A DNA stretch of 64,000 nt from Hymenobacter persicinus (GCF_004167665.1 NZ_SEWE01000014.1:1-64000); one strand, 5' to 3'; positions 27,158 to 36,422 are shown, numbered from the stretch's first letter. The notes: generated by a model from the letters alone, not told the origin. Made by a program: numbers and translations.

Positions 27158-27644
27158 TGTTTTTGGGGTAATCGTAGAAGTAGAATTCGGCGTTGGCGCG
27201 GTCCAACTCGCTCCACTGCTCGGTGTTGAACTTCAGGCACACGATGGCCGCCGTGGGCAGCTCGGGCATCTGGTTGGGCGAGAGCAGGTTCACGAAGTCG
27301 GTTAGCGTGTTGTTGTGGCCCACCAACAGCACGGAGCTGGCCGAGTCGGGCAGGTGCCGCACGATGTCGAGCAAATCGGGTACTTCGGCCCCGTAGATGC
27401 GCTCCACCACCTCAATCTGGTCGTGGGGGTAGTTGATTTCCTTGGCTACGAGCGTGGCTGTGCTCAGCGCCCGCACAGCCGGGGAGCTGACCAGCAGATC
27501 GAGGGTAATGTTGCGGTTGGCCAGGGCCTGGCCCATGTGGGGAGCATCGTCGCGGCCGCGGTTGTTCAAGGGGCGTTCCTGGTCGTTGAGGTCGTCAAAA
27601 TCCCAGCTGGATTTGGCATGGCGCATCAGATACAGGGTTTTCAT
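27153..27644 (-). CDS. sixA: SixA-type histidine phosphatase
   Basis: 163 aa, cytosolic. The RHG-type motif LYLMRHAKSSWD near the N-terminus holds the catalytic His; Arg-57 region SPAVRALSTATL and the second His in VLLVGHNNTLTDF complete the active site. Members dephosphorylate phosphohistidine in HPt domains or act on small phosphoesters. Its position directly before ppk1 suggests a link to phosphate metabolism, though this is inference. Confidence 0.9.
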   Translation of the reverse strand: MKTLYLMRHAKSSWDFDDLNDQERPLNNRGRDDAPHMGQALANRNITLDLLVSSPAVRALSTATLVAKEINYPHDQIEVVERIYGAEVPDLLDIVRHLPDSASSVLLVGHNNTLTDFVNLLSPNQMPELPTAAIVCLKFNTEQWSELDRANAEFYFYDYPKNN

Positions 27645-27741
27645 ACGGTGGAGCTGCTAGGTGGGATTCGCCTCTTTACTACGCGCTTCCCGAAATGGTT
27701 ATTAAGAATTGACAACGGGCTGCAAACTGGGCATAAATGCG

Positions 27742-27771
27742 AAAAGACCCGCCGGTACCGGCGGGTCTTTT
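27742..27771 (-). terminator. Perfect palindrome terminator
   Basis: AAAAGACCCGCCGGT with its exact complement, centred on GGTACC, 70 bp after the stop of the first M43 protease gene (read leftward). Confidence 0.8.
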
Positions 27772-27839
27772 CTGGGGATGAGCAGCCGCCGCCGTAGCGC
27801 GTAAGGTGAAAGCCCGGCTACGGCTGCTCAAGGGCAGAA

Positions 27840-29588
27840 CTACTGCTTCACGAAGCGCTGGTGCGAAACCTGGTCGCCATTCGAGATGGTCAGCATGTAC
27901 ACGCCTTTGGCCAGCGAAGCCACATTGAGCTGGCTGCCTTCGAGGCGGATATTCTTCATTTCGGTGCCGCGTACGTCGTACACCTGCACTGACATAGCGT
28001 TGCCCATCCGGTCGGCGGGAACTACCACGTTCAGCAGGTCGGTAGCAGGGTTCGGATACACGCCGTACTCGGCGCTGCCGCCCAGGCGGGAAGCCGAAGC
28101 CGTTACCTTGGCCGTGCCGCCGGTGATGTTGACGGTGTAGTCTTCCGTTTCGCCGTAGCTGTACGAGCCGCAGCTGGTAGTAGCCGAAGCGTCGCTCATT
28201 ACCACGCGCATGCGGGTGGCGCCGTTTTTGGCGGTGGTGGGCACCGTGAAGCTGCCCGTGCGGGTCGTAGCGGCTGAGCTGGCGGCCGCGTTAACTACCA
28301 GTTCGCCGGCGTCGGTGAATACGCCGTTCTGGTTGTAGTCGATGTAAACTTTGAAGTACTCCGAGTAGGCCGTGCCCGCGAAGCCAGCCGAGAAGCTGAT
28401 GGTCTGGGCCGAGCCGGCAGCCAGCGACGTGCTGGAAGCGGTGCCGTTGTAGTAGCCGGCGTCAGCACCCGAGGTGCGGGCAATGCTGCCCAGGCCCACG
28501 TAGTCGATGTATTCGTAGGCTACGCTGGTGCCTTTCGAAGCGCAGTAGGTAACGGTACCGCCACCACCGCCGCTCGGAGCCTGGCCACCAACCGAAGTCA
28601 GCAGGCCCACGCGGGCGCCGCCCGTGGCAAACAGCGCGTTCATCCGCGACGACTGGCCAGTAGAGAACATATACATGGCCGCATCATCCACGTAGTCCAT
28701 GTAGTTCATGAACATGTCGCTGGTGTTCGAGCAGGAAGGGTTGGGGTAAGAAGGCGTACCGTAGTTCTCGTCGGCCTGGTTGGGCGTATCCGATACGTTG
28801 TCGGTGCCAGTGCAGGCCGTTCCGTCGTCGCCCCAGATGTGGTTCAGGTTCAGCCAGTGGCCTACTTCGTGGGTAGCCGTGCGGCCCAGGTTGAAGGGCG
28901 CCGACGACGAGCCGCCCTTACCGAAGGCCGAGCTCAGAATAACCACGCCGTCGGTAGCCGCGGCGCCGCCGGGGAACTGGGCGTAGCCCAGCACGCCACC
29001 CGACAGGTTGCACACCCACAGGTTCAGGTACTTAGCCGAGTTCCAGGCGTCGAGGCCGCCGGTGCTGGCTTTCTTCATGGCATCGTTGGTGCCCCAGGAA
29101 GTCGTGGTGGTCGACTTGCGCTCAATGCCGGTGGTAGCAGCGCCGGTGGGCGTCTGCTTGGCCAGCACGAACTGCACGCCCACGTTGGCTACGAGCCCAG
29201 CGAAAGCCGACGGCGTCTTGGTGTAGTCCGCGTTGGTTTTGCTGTAGTCCTGGTTCAGCACGTCAATCTGCGACTGAATCTGGGCGTCCGAAATGTTCTG
29301 GGCCGTCGTGTTGTAAAGCACGTGCACGACTACCGGAATGGTCACGACAGCGGAGGTCCGGTTGGCCGTGGGGTTAGCCGTGAAGTTCTGGGTCTGGGCT
29401 TCAATAGCCGCGCGCCGGATGGCCATAGTTGGATCTGCTGCCATCTGGGCCGCCAACGACTCCATGGTAGCGCACTGCCGGCCTTTCAGGGGCGTGGTGC
29501 CAGCGGGGGTGGCGCGCTGGTCTTGCGCCTGAGCGTTGAGGCCCAAACCCAGGCAAGCCAGGGCAAGTGCGTAAGAAGTTTTCTTCAT
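27840..29588 (-). CDS. Pappalysin-like M43 metalloprotease with T9SS domain
   Basis: 582 aa from MKKTSYALALACLGLG. Signal peptide to about residue 22 (LNAQAQ). The zinc motif HEVGHWLNLNH spans 240-250 (His240, His244, His250, Glu241 as base), followed by IWGDD and a Met-turn MNYMDY near 305. A GEVED domain (about 390-500, with CGSYSYGETEDYTVNI) and a C-terminal type A sorting domain (YGVYPNPATDLLNV... KGVYMLTISNGD) follow. The protein is secreted by the type IX system and probably digests extracellular protein. A paralogue lies just upstream. Confidence 0.95.
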   Translation of the reverse strand: MKKTSYALALACLGLGLNAQAQDQRATPAGTTPLKGRQCATMESLAAQMAADPTMAIRRAAIEAQTQNFTANPTANRTSAVVTIPVVVHVLYNTTAQNISDAQIQSQIDVLNQDYSKTNADYTKTPSAFAGLVANVGVQFVLAKQTPTGAATTGIERKSTTTTSWGTNDAMKKASTGGLDAWNSAKYLNLWVCNLSGGVLGYAQFPGGAAATDGVVILSSAFGKGGSSSAPFNLGRTATHEVGHWLNLNHIWGDDGTACTGTDNVSDTPNQADENYGTPSYPNPSCSNTSDMFMNYMDYVDDAAMYMFSTGQSSRMNALFATGGARVGLLTSVGGQAPSGGGGGTVTYCASKGTSVAYEYIDYVGLGSIARTSGADAGYYNGTASSTSLAAGSAQTISFSAGFAGTAYSEYFKVYIDYNQNGVFTDAGELVVNAAASSAATTRTGSFTVPTTAKNGATRMRVVMSDASATTSCGSYSYGETEDYTVNITGGTAKVTASASRLGGSAEYGVYPNPATDLLNVVVPADRMGNAMSVQVYDVRGTEMKNIRLEGSQLNVASLAKGVYMLTISNGDQVSHQRFVKQ

Positions 29589-29803
29589 GTGAAAAGGGTT
29601 GGTTTGGTTGGAAAAGGGGGGATTGGGAGCCCAATGTAGAGAATATCCGCCAGCCCACAATTGATTTCACTGCAAGTATTTATAAAATATTGGCCAAACT
29701 TTTTTAAATAAGTGACGTAACGCGCGTTTTTATTGAAAATATGGCAAGAAAAGTTGGTTTGCCCGGACTTGGTACTTTGCCGGGTTGGCGGCTCCGCGCA
29801 TAA

Positions 29804-29833
29804 AAAAAGCCTGCCCCAAAGGGCAGGCTTTTT
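29804..29833 (-). terminator. Terminator of second M43 gene
   Basis: AAAAAGCCTGCCC, loop CAAA, GGGCAGGCTTTTT, 38 bp after the stop codon in the leftward direction. Confidence 0.85.
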
Positions 29834-29870
29834 CAGTACTCCAGCCGGAGCGGGTAGCTCCGGCCGCGGG

Positions 29871-31160
29871 TTAGTTTTTCTGGAACTGCTGACGCACGGT
29901 TTTCTCCCCGTTGGAAATGGTCATCTGGTAGAGACCTTGGGGCAGCTGCGACACATTTACCTGGCCTTGGCCATTGTAGGAAGCCTGCTTCATTTCGTAG
30001 CCGCGCAGGTCGTACACGGTCACGTTCCATACGCTGGCACCGATGTTCTGGGGCAGCGTCAGGTTCAGCACGTTGCTGGCGGGGTTGGGATACATGGCCA
30101 CTTCCGAAGCGGAGCCCAGCGAGGCCAGGGTTGCGCGGGGAGCCGTGCCACCGAGCGAGGTGAGCAGGCCAGCCCGAGCGCCACCAGCGGCAAACAGCGC
30201 GTTCATGCGCGTCGACTGGCCCGTGGAGAACATGTACATGCAGGCGTCATCCACGTAGTCCATGTAGTTCATGCTCATGTCGCCCTGGTTCGAGCAGGTC
30301 ACGTGCGGATAAGCGGGGCAGCCGTAGTTCGAGGTTTGCTGGGTTGGCGTGTCCGACACCAGGTCGTTGCCGCAGGAAGCATCCCCCCAGATGTGGCGTA
30401 GATTCAGCCAGTGGCCCACTTCGTGGGTGGCCGTGCGGCCCAGATCGTAGGGCGAGGAGTACACGCCGGGAGCCTTGGCCTTGCTGCCGAAAGCCGAGTA
30501 CAGAATAACGACGCCGTCGGTGCTGGCCGAGCCGCCGGGGAACTGGGCGTAGCCCAGCAGGCCCTGGCCCAGGTTGCAGGCCCACAGGTTCAGGTAGTTG
30601 GTGGCATCCCAGGCGTTGGCACCGCCGCGCTTGGCGTTTTTCACGGCGTCGTTGCTGCTCCAGGAAGAGGTTCTGGTTTGCACCCGGTCAATGCCGTTGG
30701 TGGCAGCACCGGTTGGGGTGCGCTTGGCCAGTACAAACTGCACGTTGGCGTCGGCGGCGAGGCCGGCAAAGGCGGCGGGTACTTTGGTGCGGTCGGCGTT
30801 CAGGTTGCGGAAGTCCTCGTTGAGCACGTCAATCTGGGACTGCACCTGGGCGTCGGAAATATTCTGGGCGGCGGTGTTGTACACCACGTGCACGACTACC
30901 GGGATAACCACCGTGGCGCCGATGCGGTGAGCGGCGGGGCTGGCCTCAAACTGGCGGGTCTGGTTTTCGATGGTGCTCATGCGCTGGGCCAGGGCCGGAT
31001 CAGCGGCCAACTGGGCCTGCAATACGTCCATGGTCGCGCACTGTTTGCCTTTCAGGGCCGAGTTGCCGTTATCGGAAGAAGCCATGCGCAGGTCCTGAGC
31101 CTGAACCGAGAAAGTGCCGAGCCCAAGGCAGGCGGCAAGAGCGTAAAAAGTTGTCTTCAT
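29871..31160 (-). CDS. Pappalysin-like M43 metalloprotease with T9SS domain, paralogue
   Basis: 429 aa. Signal peptide MKTTFYALAACLGLGTFSVQ. Zinc motif HEVGHWLNLRH at 246-256, Met-turn MNYMDY, then directly a type A sorting domain (VAMYPNPASNVLNLTLPQ... QGLYQMTISNGEKTV). It is colinear with its neighbour over the propeptide and catalytic region but lacks the GEVED domain. Each gene has its own terminator and an A+T-rich upstream region, so the pair is a tandem duplication with separate transcription. Confidence 0.94.
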   Translation of the reverse strand: MKTTFYALAACLGLGTFSVQAQDLRMASSDNGNSALKGKQCATMDVLQAQLAADPALAQRMSTIENQTRQFEASPAAHRIGATVVIPVVVHVVYNTAAQNISDAQVQSQIDVLNEDFRNLNADRTKVPAAFAGLAADANVQFVLAKRTPTGAATNGIDRVQTRTSSWSSNDAVKNAKRGGANAWDATNYLNLWACNLGQGLLGYAQFPGGSASTDGVVILYSAFGSKAKAPGVYSSPYDLGRTATHEVGHWLNLRHIWGDASCGNDLVSDTPTQQTSNYGCPAYPHVTCSNQGDMSMNYMDYVDDACMYMFSTGQSTRMNALFAAGGARAGLLTSLGGTAPRATLASLGSASEVAMYPNPASNVLNLTLPQNIGASVWNVTVYDLRGYEMKQASYNGQGQVNVSQLPQGLYQMTISNGEKTVRQQFQKN

Positions 31161-31298
31161 ACGAAACTTGATTGTGAAATTGGTGAGTGAGGGTGATAAG
31201 GAAAACTAAGTATTTTGTTGCGTTATTCACAATAATGCCGGAATTATATTGCGATTGTATTAATTGTTGCAGCGCTTCAGTAAGAATAGTATCAGCAC

Positions 31299-31340
31299 AA
31301 AAAAGCCCCGCCGGCCGGTAAGAACGGCCAACGGGGCTTT
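31299..31340 (-). terminator. Terminator of hflX
   Basis: AAAGCCCCG and CGGGGCTTT enclose a second inner stem (GGCCG/CGGCC), with a T-run on the leftward transcript just after the hflX stop. Confidence 0.8.
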
Positions 31341-31359
31341 GCATAAAGGGCAATAGAGC

Positions 31360-32697
31360 TTACTCTGCTTCGTAGAACTCGCCGACGCCCTGATTGGGGT
31401 AGCGCTGCCGGTGCAGGGCCGCCACGTGGCGCACCAGCAAAGCCCGCAGCTCATCGATGTTCTGCCGCTCCTGGGCCGAGATGAAAATCACCGGGTCGTG
31501 CATCTTGGCCATGTAGGTGGCCTGCAACTGCTCCAGGGAAGGGCGGGGAATTTCGTCCTCGTCGGGGTTCATGCCCTCGAACTCGTGCTTTTTCAACGCC
31601 TGAGAGTCAAGCTCGTACTGGTCAATCTTGTTGAAGACCAGCAGCATGGGCTTGTCGGCCGCGTTGATGTCCTTGAGCGTGTCGTTGACGACGGCAATGT
31701 GCTCCTCGAAGGACGGGTGGGAAATATCCACGACGTGCACCAGCAGGTCGGCCTCCCGAATTTCGTCCAGGGTGCTCTTAAAGCTTTCGATCAGGCGGGT
31801 GGGCAGCTTGCGGATAAAGCCGACGGTGTCGGAAAGCAGGAAGGGCACGTTTTCGAGCACCACCTTGCGCACCGTGGAGTCGACGGTGGCGAAGAGCTTG
31901 TTTTCAGCAAACACATCGGAGCGGCTCAGCAGGTTCATAATCGTGCTTTTACCCACGTTGGTGTAGCCCACCAGCGCGACGCGAATCACGCCCCCGCGCG
32001 ACTTACGCTGGGTGTGGCTCTGCTTGTCGAAGTCCTTGAGCTTTTCCTTCAGAAAGTCGATTCGCTCCCGCACCACCCGGCGGTCGGTTTCGATTTCGGT
32101 TTCCCCTGGGCCGCGCTGGCTCACGCCGCCCCCGCGCTGCTTGTCCAAGTGAGTCCAGAGGCCGGTCAGGCGGGGCAGCAGGTACTGGTACTGGGCCAGC
32201 TCGACCTGGGTGCGGGCCGTGGCTGACTTGGCCCGGCGGGCAAAGATGTCGATGATGAGCAGGCTGCGGTCCACGATTTTGACCTTGAGCTCGGCCTCCA
32301 GGTTACGCAGCTGGGAGGGGGAAAGCTCATCGTCGAAGATGACCATGCTGATGCGGGCGTGGTTCACGTAGGCCTTGATTTCGGCCAGCTTGCCCTCGCC
32401 CACGAAAGTGCGGATGTCGGGCTTGTCGAGGCGCTGTACGAAGCGTTTGGTGACCTGAGCCCCGGCCGTTTCGGCCAGAAACTCCAGCTCGTCGAGGTAT
32501 TCGCGGGTCTGGGCCTCGGGGGCGCGCTTGTCGGGCACGGCCACCAGCACGGCCGTTTCCTGGCCCTGGGAGGTGTCGTAAGTGCCCAGGTTGGGGTCGC
32601 GCTTGGGGCCGGTGGTGGGGGCATCGGTGCTGTGATGCCGAGTGCTATTGGTGGGGTTCCAGCTGTGGGAATTGCCTTTTTTAGCCATGGAGGTCAA
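31360..32697 (-). CDS. hflX: GTPase HflX
   Basis: 445 aa; a start 3 codons later (MAKKGN) is equally possible. N-terminal HflX domain (about 45-205, with SMVIFDDELSPSQLRNLE and RARTQVELAQYQYLLPRL type motifs), then the G domain: P-loop GYTNVGKST, switch LSDTVGFIRKLP and NKID. The conserved GGGVSQRGPGETEIE precedes it. HflX binds the 50S subunit and splits stalled or stressed ribosomes. The Lys/Ser-rich N-terminus is longer than in E. coli, common in this phylum. Confidence 0.96.
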   Translation of the reverse strand: MTSMAKKGNSHSWNPTNSTRHHSTDAPTTGPKRDPNLGTYDTSQGQETAVLVAVPDKRAPEAQTREYLDELEFLAETAGAQVTKRFVQRLDKPDIRTFVGEGKLAEIKAYVNHARISMVIFDDELSPSQLRNLEAELKVKIVDRSLLIIDIFARRAKSATARTQVELAQYQYLLPRLTGLWTHLDKQRGGGVSQRGPGETEIETDRRVVRERIDFLKEKLKDFDKQSHTQRKSRGGVIRVALVGYTNVGKSTIMNLLSRSDVFAENKLFATVDSTVRKVVLENVPFLLSDTVGFIRKLPTRLIESFKSTLDEIREADLLVHVVDISHPSFEEHIAVVNDTLKDINAADKPMLLVFNKIDQYELDSQALKKHEFEGMNPDEDEIPRPSLEQLQATYMAKMHDPVIFISAQERQNIDELRALLVRHVAALHRQRYPNQGVGEFYEAE

Positions 32698-32745
32698 ATG
32701 AAAAGAGAAGGCCGCCCCGGGGGTGGGGCAGTCAGAAAATGGGGC

Positions 32746-33111
32746 CTAGCGCAGCGTCAGGGAGTACGCCACCACTTGGTCGATTTCGGCCGGCGTGAGC
32801 TGGGCCTTAAACGAAGGCATCAGGCCCAGGCCGTTGGTAACCATGTACACGCGCCCCGTGGCATTGAGGTTGCTTTTGGTCAGGTCGTGGGCGCCATTGA
32901 GGCCTTTTTTGCCGTCGGGGCCGTGGCAAACGGCGCAGCGCTGGATGAAAATGGCCTGGCCGGCGGCCAGCCCGGCCTCGGGCGACGCGGCCTCGACGGG
33001 GGCGTCGGCCGACTCGGGTGCGGGCGAGCTGCAGGCGCTACTGAACAGCAGCAGCGGCAAAATCAATCCCCCTCGAAGCCGCCCTGCAAGTAAAGGTGTA
33101 CAAACTCTCAT
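32746..33111 (-). CDS. Lipoprotein cytochrome c
   Basis: 121 aa from MRVCTPLLAGRLRGG; a longer frame upstream crosses the neighbouring palindromic repeat and is rejected. Signal peptide with lipobox ending at Cys27 (LLFSSAC). One haem site CAVCH (59-63) and a probable axial Met98 in LGLMPSF, giving a class I single-haem cytochrome c. It would be anchored on the periplasmic face of a membrane as an electron carrier. No oxidase genes lie next to it. Confidence 0.9.
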   Translation of the reverse strand: MRVCTPLLAGRLRGGLILPLLLFSSACSSPAPESADAPVEAASPEAGLAAGQAIFIQRCAVCHGPDGKKGLNGAHDLTKSNLNATGRVYMVTNGLGLMPSFKAQLTPAEIDQVVAYSLTLR

Positions 33112-33136
33112 AGCACGAAGGTACGGACGGGGCAGT

Positions 33137-33251
33137 GGTGAAGGGGTGAGTTTGTAAAATGGTGGGTTCCCGTGCTGCTGGCGCGGATCTGCACCATGTG
33201 CGCCAACAGCACGACAACTCACTATTTCACAAGTTCACCATTTCACCACTT
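33137..33251. repeat. Octamer-armed palindromic element E
   Basis: The best preserved copy. Left arm GGTGAAGG, GGTGAGTT, TGTAAAAT, GGTGGGTT; right arm CACTATTT, CACAAGTT, CACCATTT, CACCACTT. The core is a hairpin with a 13-bp near-perfect stem, GTGCTGCTGGCGC at 33172-33184 and GCGCCAACAGCAC at 33200-33212. It lies between the divergent starts of the cytochrome and glycosyltransferase genes. Confidence 0.75.
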
Positions 33252-33293
33252 CCCCCGCCTACCTTTGCGGGCTCCGTTACCCCCGACTGCCCC

Positions 33294-34415
33294 ATGCGCG
33301 TTGCCATTGTTATTAATACCTCCTGGAATATCTGGAATTTCCGGGGGAGCCTGGTGCGGGCCCTGCAGGCGGCCGGCCACGAAGTGCTGGCCATTGCGCC
33401 CCCCGACGACTACTCCGCCCGCCTCGAAACCGAGCTGGGCTGCCGCTACGTCCCGATTCTGATGGAGAACAAGGGCACCAATCCCGTCAAGGACGCCCTG
33501 CTCACCCGCCGCTTCTACGACATCTACCGGCGCGAAAAGCCCGACGTGGTGCTGCACTACACCATCAAGCCCAACATCTACGGCACGCTGGCGGCCAAGC
33601 TGGCGGGTATTCCGAGCGTGAACAACGTGTCGGGCCTGGGCACGGTATTTATCATCAAAAACTTTGTGAGCAAGGTGGCGCTGGGCCTCTACCGCTTCGC
33701 GTTCCAGTTTCCGCGGCGGGTGTTTTTCCAGAACGGCGACGACCGGCAGCTGTTTCTCGACCACGGCCTGCTCAAGCGCGACATCACCGACTTGCTCCCG
33801 GGCTCGGGCATCGACACGACCAAGTTTCAGCCCGCCCCCACCTTTGAGCGCCACCAGCCCTTCACCTTCCTGATGATTGCGCGGGTGCTCTACGAAAAGG
33901 GCGTGGAAGAATATTTTGAAGCTGCCCGCCGCGTGCGCGAAGCCGTGCCCGGCACCCGGGTGCAGCTGCTGGGCGGCATCGACGAGTCGGGCAACATTGG
34001 GGTGAAGCGGGCCGTGTTTGAGCAGTGGCTGCAGGCCGGCCACGTGGAGTACCTGGGCACGTCCGACAACGTGGCGGCCCATATCCGCCAAGCCGACTGC
34101 ATCGTGCTGCCCTCGTACCGCGAAGGCACGCCCAAAACCCTGCTCGAAGCTGCCGCCATGGGCAAGCCCATCGTGACGACTGACGTGCCGGGCTGCCGCG
34201 AAACGGTGGTGGACGGCCAGAACGGGCTGCTCTGCCAGGTGCGCGACGCGGCTGACCTGGCCGCCAAGATGCTGCAGGTGCTCCGCCTCGACGATGCCCA
34301 GCTGGAGGCCATGGGCCGCGCCGGCCGGCAGCTGGCCGAAACAAAGTTCGACGAGCGGATTGTGCTCAACAAATACCTGCGCATCGTGGAGGAAATCGGG
34401 CCCCGGAAAGCCTAA
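33294..34415 (+). CDS. Glycosyltransferase family 4
   Basis: 373 aa from MRVAIVINTSWNIWNFRGSL; longer forms translate the palindromic repeat. GT-B fold: N-terminal acceptor domain with GSLVRALQAAGHEV, a membrane-surface helix region near FRFAFQFPRRVFFQ, and the donor-site signature EGTPKTLLEAAAMGKPIV with the conserved Glu pair, followed by TTDVPGCRETV. It resembles PglA/CapM-like enzymes that add a sugar to undecaprenyl-linked oligosaccharides. Next to RfbC, so probably part of surface polysaccharide or O-antigen synthesis. The exact sugar cannot be told. Confidence 0.9.
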   Translation: MRVAIVINTSWNIWNFRGSLVRALQAAGHEVLAIAPPDDYSARLETELGCRYVPILMENKGTNPVKDALLTRRFYDIYRREKPDVVLHYTIKPNIYGTLAAKLAGIPSVNNVSGLGTVFIIKNFVSKVALGLYRFAFQFPRRVFFQNGDDRQLFLDHGLLKRDITDLLPGSGIDTTKFQPAPTFERHQPFTFLMIARVLYEKGVEEYFEAARRVREAVPGTRVQLLGGIDESGNIGVKRAVFEQWLQAGHVEYLGTSDNVAAHIRQADCIVLPSYREGTPKTLLEAAAMGKPIVTTDVPGCRETVVDGQNGLLCQVRDAADLAAKMLQVLRLDDAQLEAMGRAGRQLAETKFDERIVLNKYLRIVEEIGPRKA

Positions 34416-34479
34416 GCTGAAAACCGGTTAACTTGCCGCTGCGTAGCTGGTTCAGCACGCCTTTTATTCTGATTGGTTA

Positions 34480-35028
34480 ATGGAAATCAAGCATCATGCC
34501 CTGCCGGGCGTAGTGGAGTTCACGCCGCGCATCTTCGGAGATTCCCGCGGCGTATTTTTTGAGTCGTTCAGTGCCCGCATCATGGGCGAAGCCGGCGCCG
34601 TTGGCCCCTGGGTGCAGGACAATCAGTCCCGCTCGTCGCGGGGCGTGCTGCGGGGGCTGCACTTTCAGCGGCCGCCCCACGCCCAGGCCAAGCTGGCCCG
34701 CGTGGCCACCGGCCGGGTGCTCGACGTGGTCGTGGACCTGCGCCGCTCCTCACCCACCTACGGGCAGCACGTGGCCGTGGAGCTGGATTCGGAGAAGGGC
34801 AATATGCTCTACATTCCCGTCGGCTTTGCCCACGGTTTCGTGGCCCTGGAGGAAAACACCATCTTTCTCTACCGCTGCTCCGATTACTACCAGCCCAGCT
34901 CGGAAGGCGGCCTGCTCTGGAACGACCCCGCCCTGAACATCAACTGGGGCCTTACAGTCCAGCCCCTGGTGTCGGACAAAGACCTGATCCTGCCTACCTT
35001 CGACACGTTCGACACGCCGTTTGAGTAA
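34480..35028 (+). CDS. rfbC: dTDP-4-dehydrorhamnose 3,5-epimerase
   Basis: 182 aa, normal length. RmlC cupin: FFESFS, DNQSRSSRGVLRGLHFQ with catalytic His61, KLARVATGRVLDVVVDLRRSSPTYG, and YIPVGFAHGFVALEENT. The enzyme epimerises C3 and C5 of the 4-keto-6-deoxy sugar on the path to dTDP-rhamnose. The other rml genes are not in the window. It follows the glycosyltransferase by 64 bp on the same strand, and a strong terminator follows. Confidence 0.96.
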   Translation: MEIKHHALPGVVEFTPRIFGDSRGVFFESFSARIMGEAGAVGPWVQDNQSRSSRGVLRGLHFQRPPHAQAKLARVATGRVLDVVVDLRRSSPTYGQHVAVELDSEKGNMLYIPVGFAHGFVALEENTIFLYRCSDYYQPSSEGGLLWNDPALNINWGLTVQPLVSDKDLILPTFDTFDTPFE

Positions 35029-35047
35029 GCTCAAGCAGGAATAAAGT

Positions 35048-35091
35048 AAAAACCAGAAAGCCGCCTGACTTCAGGCGGCTTTCTGGTTTTT
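35048..35091. terminator. Bidirectional terminator, rfbC/murF
   Basis: A 20-bp perfect stem (AAAAACCAGAAAGCCGCCTG and its complement) with a 4-base loop, flanked by A and T runs, between convergent genes. Confidence 0.9.
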
Positions 35092-35120
35092 CAGGGAGTT
35101 AAGAAAAGGCGGCGGACGGC

Positions 35121-36422
35121 TTACACCAGCGGCAGTACGCTTTCCAGGCCCATGCCCCGGGAGCCTTTAATTAGAATCTGGCGGCCCCGCAGCGGCTCGG
35201 TTTGCAGCCAGGCGGTGAGGTCGGCCTTGGTGGGGAAGTAGTGGGCGGCGGGGCAGGCCTGGGCGGCGTAGCGCATGTCGGCGCCGCAGAGCAGCACGGT
35301 GCCGAAGCCCTGGCTGGTCAGCAGTTCGCCCAGCGCCCGGTGCTCGGCAACGCTTTCCGGGCCCAGCTCAAACATGTCGCCGAGCACCACCACCTTCTCG
35401 GCAGCCGGGGACGGACGACTGGCAAAGCTGGCCAGCGCCGCCGCCATCGACGACGGGTTGGCGTTGTAGGCGTCCAGAATCACCTCGTTGTGGGCCGTGC
35501 GCACGAGCTGGGAGCGGTTGTTGGTGGGCGCGTAGGCGCTCAGGGCGGCGGCAATGTCGGCCGTGGCTACCTCGAAGTAGGCTCCCACGGCGGCGGCGGC
35601 GGCCAGGTTCAGAAAGTTGTAGCCGCCCGTAATCTGAGCCGTCACCTCGGTGCCGTCGAAGAGGCGCAGCACCACCTGCGGGGCAGCGCTGAGCAGCTCG
35701 GCCGGGTAGGTATCGGCGGGGCCGGGATACGTAACGCGCTGCCCGACCGGGGCCGCCAGGTCGGGCAGCCGCGGGTCGGCGGTGTTGACGAAGGCCGTGC
35801 CGCCGGTTTGGGCCAGGAAGCGGAACAGCTCACTTTTGCCTTTGGCAATGCCTTCCACGCCCCCAAAGCCCTCGAGGTGGGCCTTGCCGATGTTGGTAAT
35901 CAGGCCGTGGGTGGGCTCGGCCAGCTGGCTGAGCAGCTCGATTTCCCCCTGGTGGTTGGCACCCATTTCCACAATGGCCATTTCATGCTCTTCGGCCCGG
36001 ATGCTGAGCAGGGTCAGGGGCACGCCGATGTGGTTGTTGAGGTTGCCCTTGGTGTACTGCACCCGGAAGCGCCGGCTCAGCACCGCGTGCAGCAACTCCT
36101 TGGTCGTGGTTTTGCCGTTGGAGCCGGTGATGCCGATAACGGGCATGCGCAGCTGCTGGCGGTGATAGTGGGCCAGCTGCTGCAACGCCGCCAGTGGGTC
36201 GGGGGCGTAGGTGTAGCGGCTCGGGTCGGTGGCGGCCAGGGCCTCGTCGTCGACCACGGCGTGGCGGGCACCCTGGGCCAAAGCCTGGGGGGCAAAGTCG
36301 CGGCCCCGGAACGAGGGGCCGTTCAGGGCCACAAACAGCGTGTTGGCCTGGGGCTGCCGCGAGTCGGTGCTGACGGCGGAGCAGGTCAGGAACTGCGCGT
36401 AAAGGGCCGCTATTTCTTTCAT
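35121..36422 (-). CDS. murF: UDP-MurNAc-tripeptide--D-Ala-D-Ala ligase
   Basis: 433 aa. Substrate domain with STDSRQPQANTLFVAL, then the P-loop GITGSNGKTTTKE (97-109), EMGANHQGEI, and NAYNANPSSM. The enzyme adds D-Ala-D-Ala to the UDP-MurNAc tripeptide in the cytoplasm, the last soluble step of peptidoglycan precursor synthesis. Encoded away from any mur/dcw cluster. Confidence 0.97.
   Translation of the reverse strand: MKEIAALYAQFLTCSAVSTDSRQPQANTLFVALNGPSFRGRDFAPQALAQGARHAVVDDEALAATDPSRYTYAPDPLAALQQLAHYHRQQLRMPVIGITGSNGKTTTKELLHAVLSRRFRVQYTKGNLNNHIGVPLTLLSIRAEEHEMAIVEMGANHQGEIELLSQLAEPTHGLITNIGKAHLEGFGGVEGIAKGKSELFRFLAQTGGTAFVNTADPRLPDLAAPVGQRVTYPGPADTYPAELLSAAPQVVLRLFDGTEVTAQITGGYNFLNLAAAAAVGAYFEVATADIAAALSAYAPTNNRSQLVRTAHNEVILDAYNANPSSMAAALASFASRPSPAAEKVVVLGDMFELGPESVAEHRALGELLTSQGFGTVLLCGADMRYAAQACPAAHYFPTKADLTAWLQTEPLRGRQILIKGSRGMGLESVLPLV

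Noticed and set aside
31165..31192. Another octamer-armed palindrome
   Set aside because: Only one arm (GTGAAATT, GGTGAGTG) is present; no matching complementary arm follows within 200 bp.
31069..31353. Reading frame downstream of hflX
   Set aside because: It spans a terminator hairpin and the M43 gene start and has no recognisable features.
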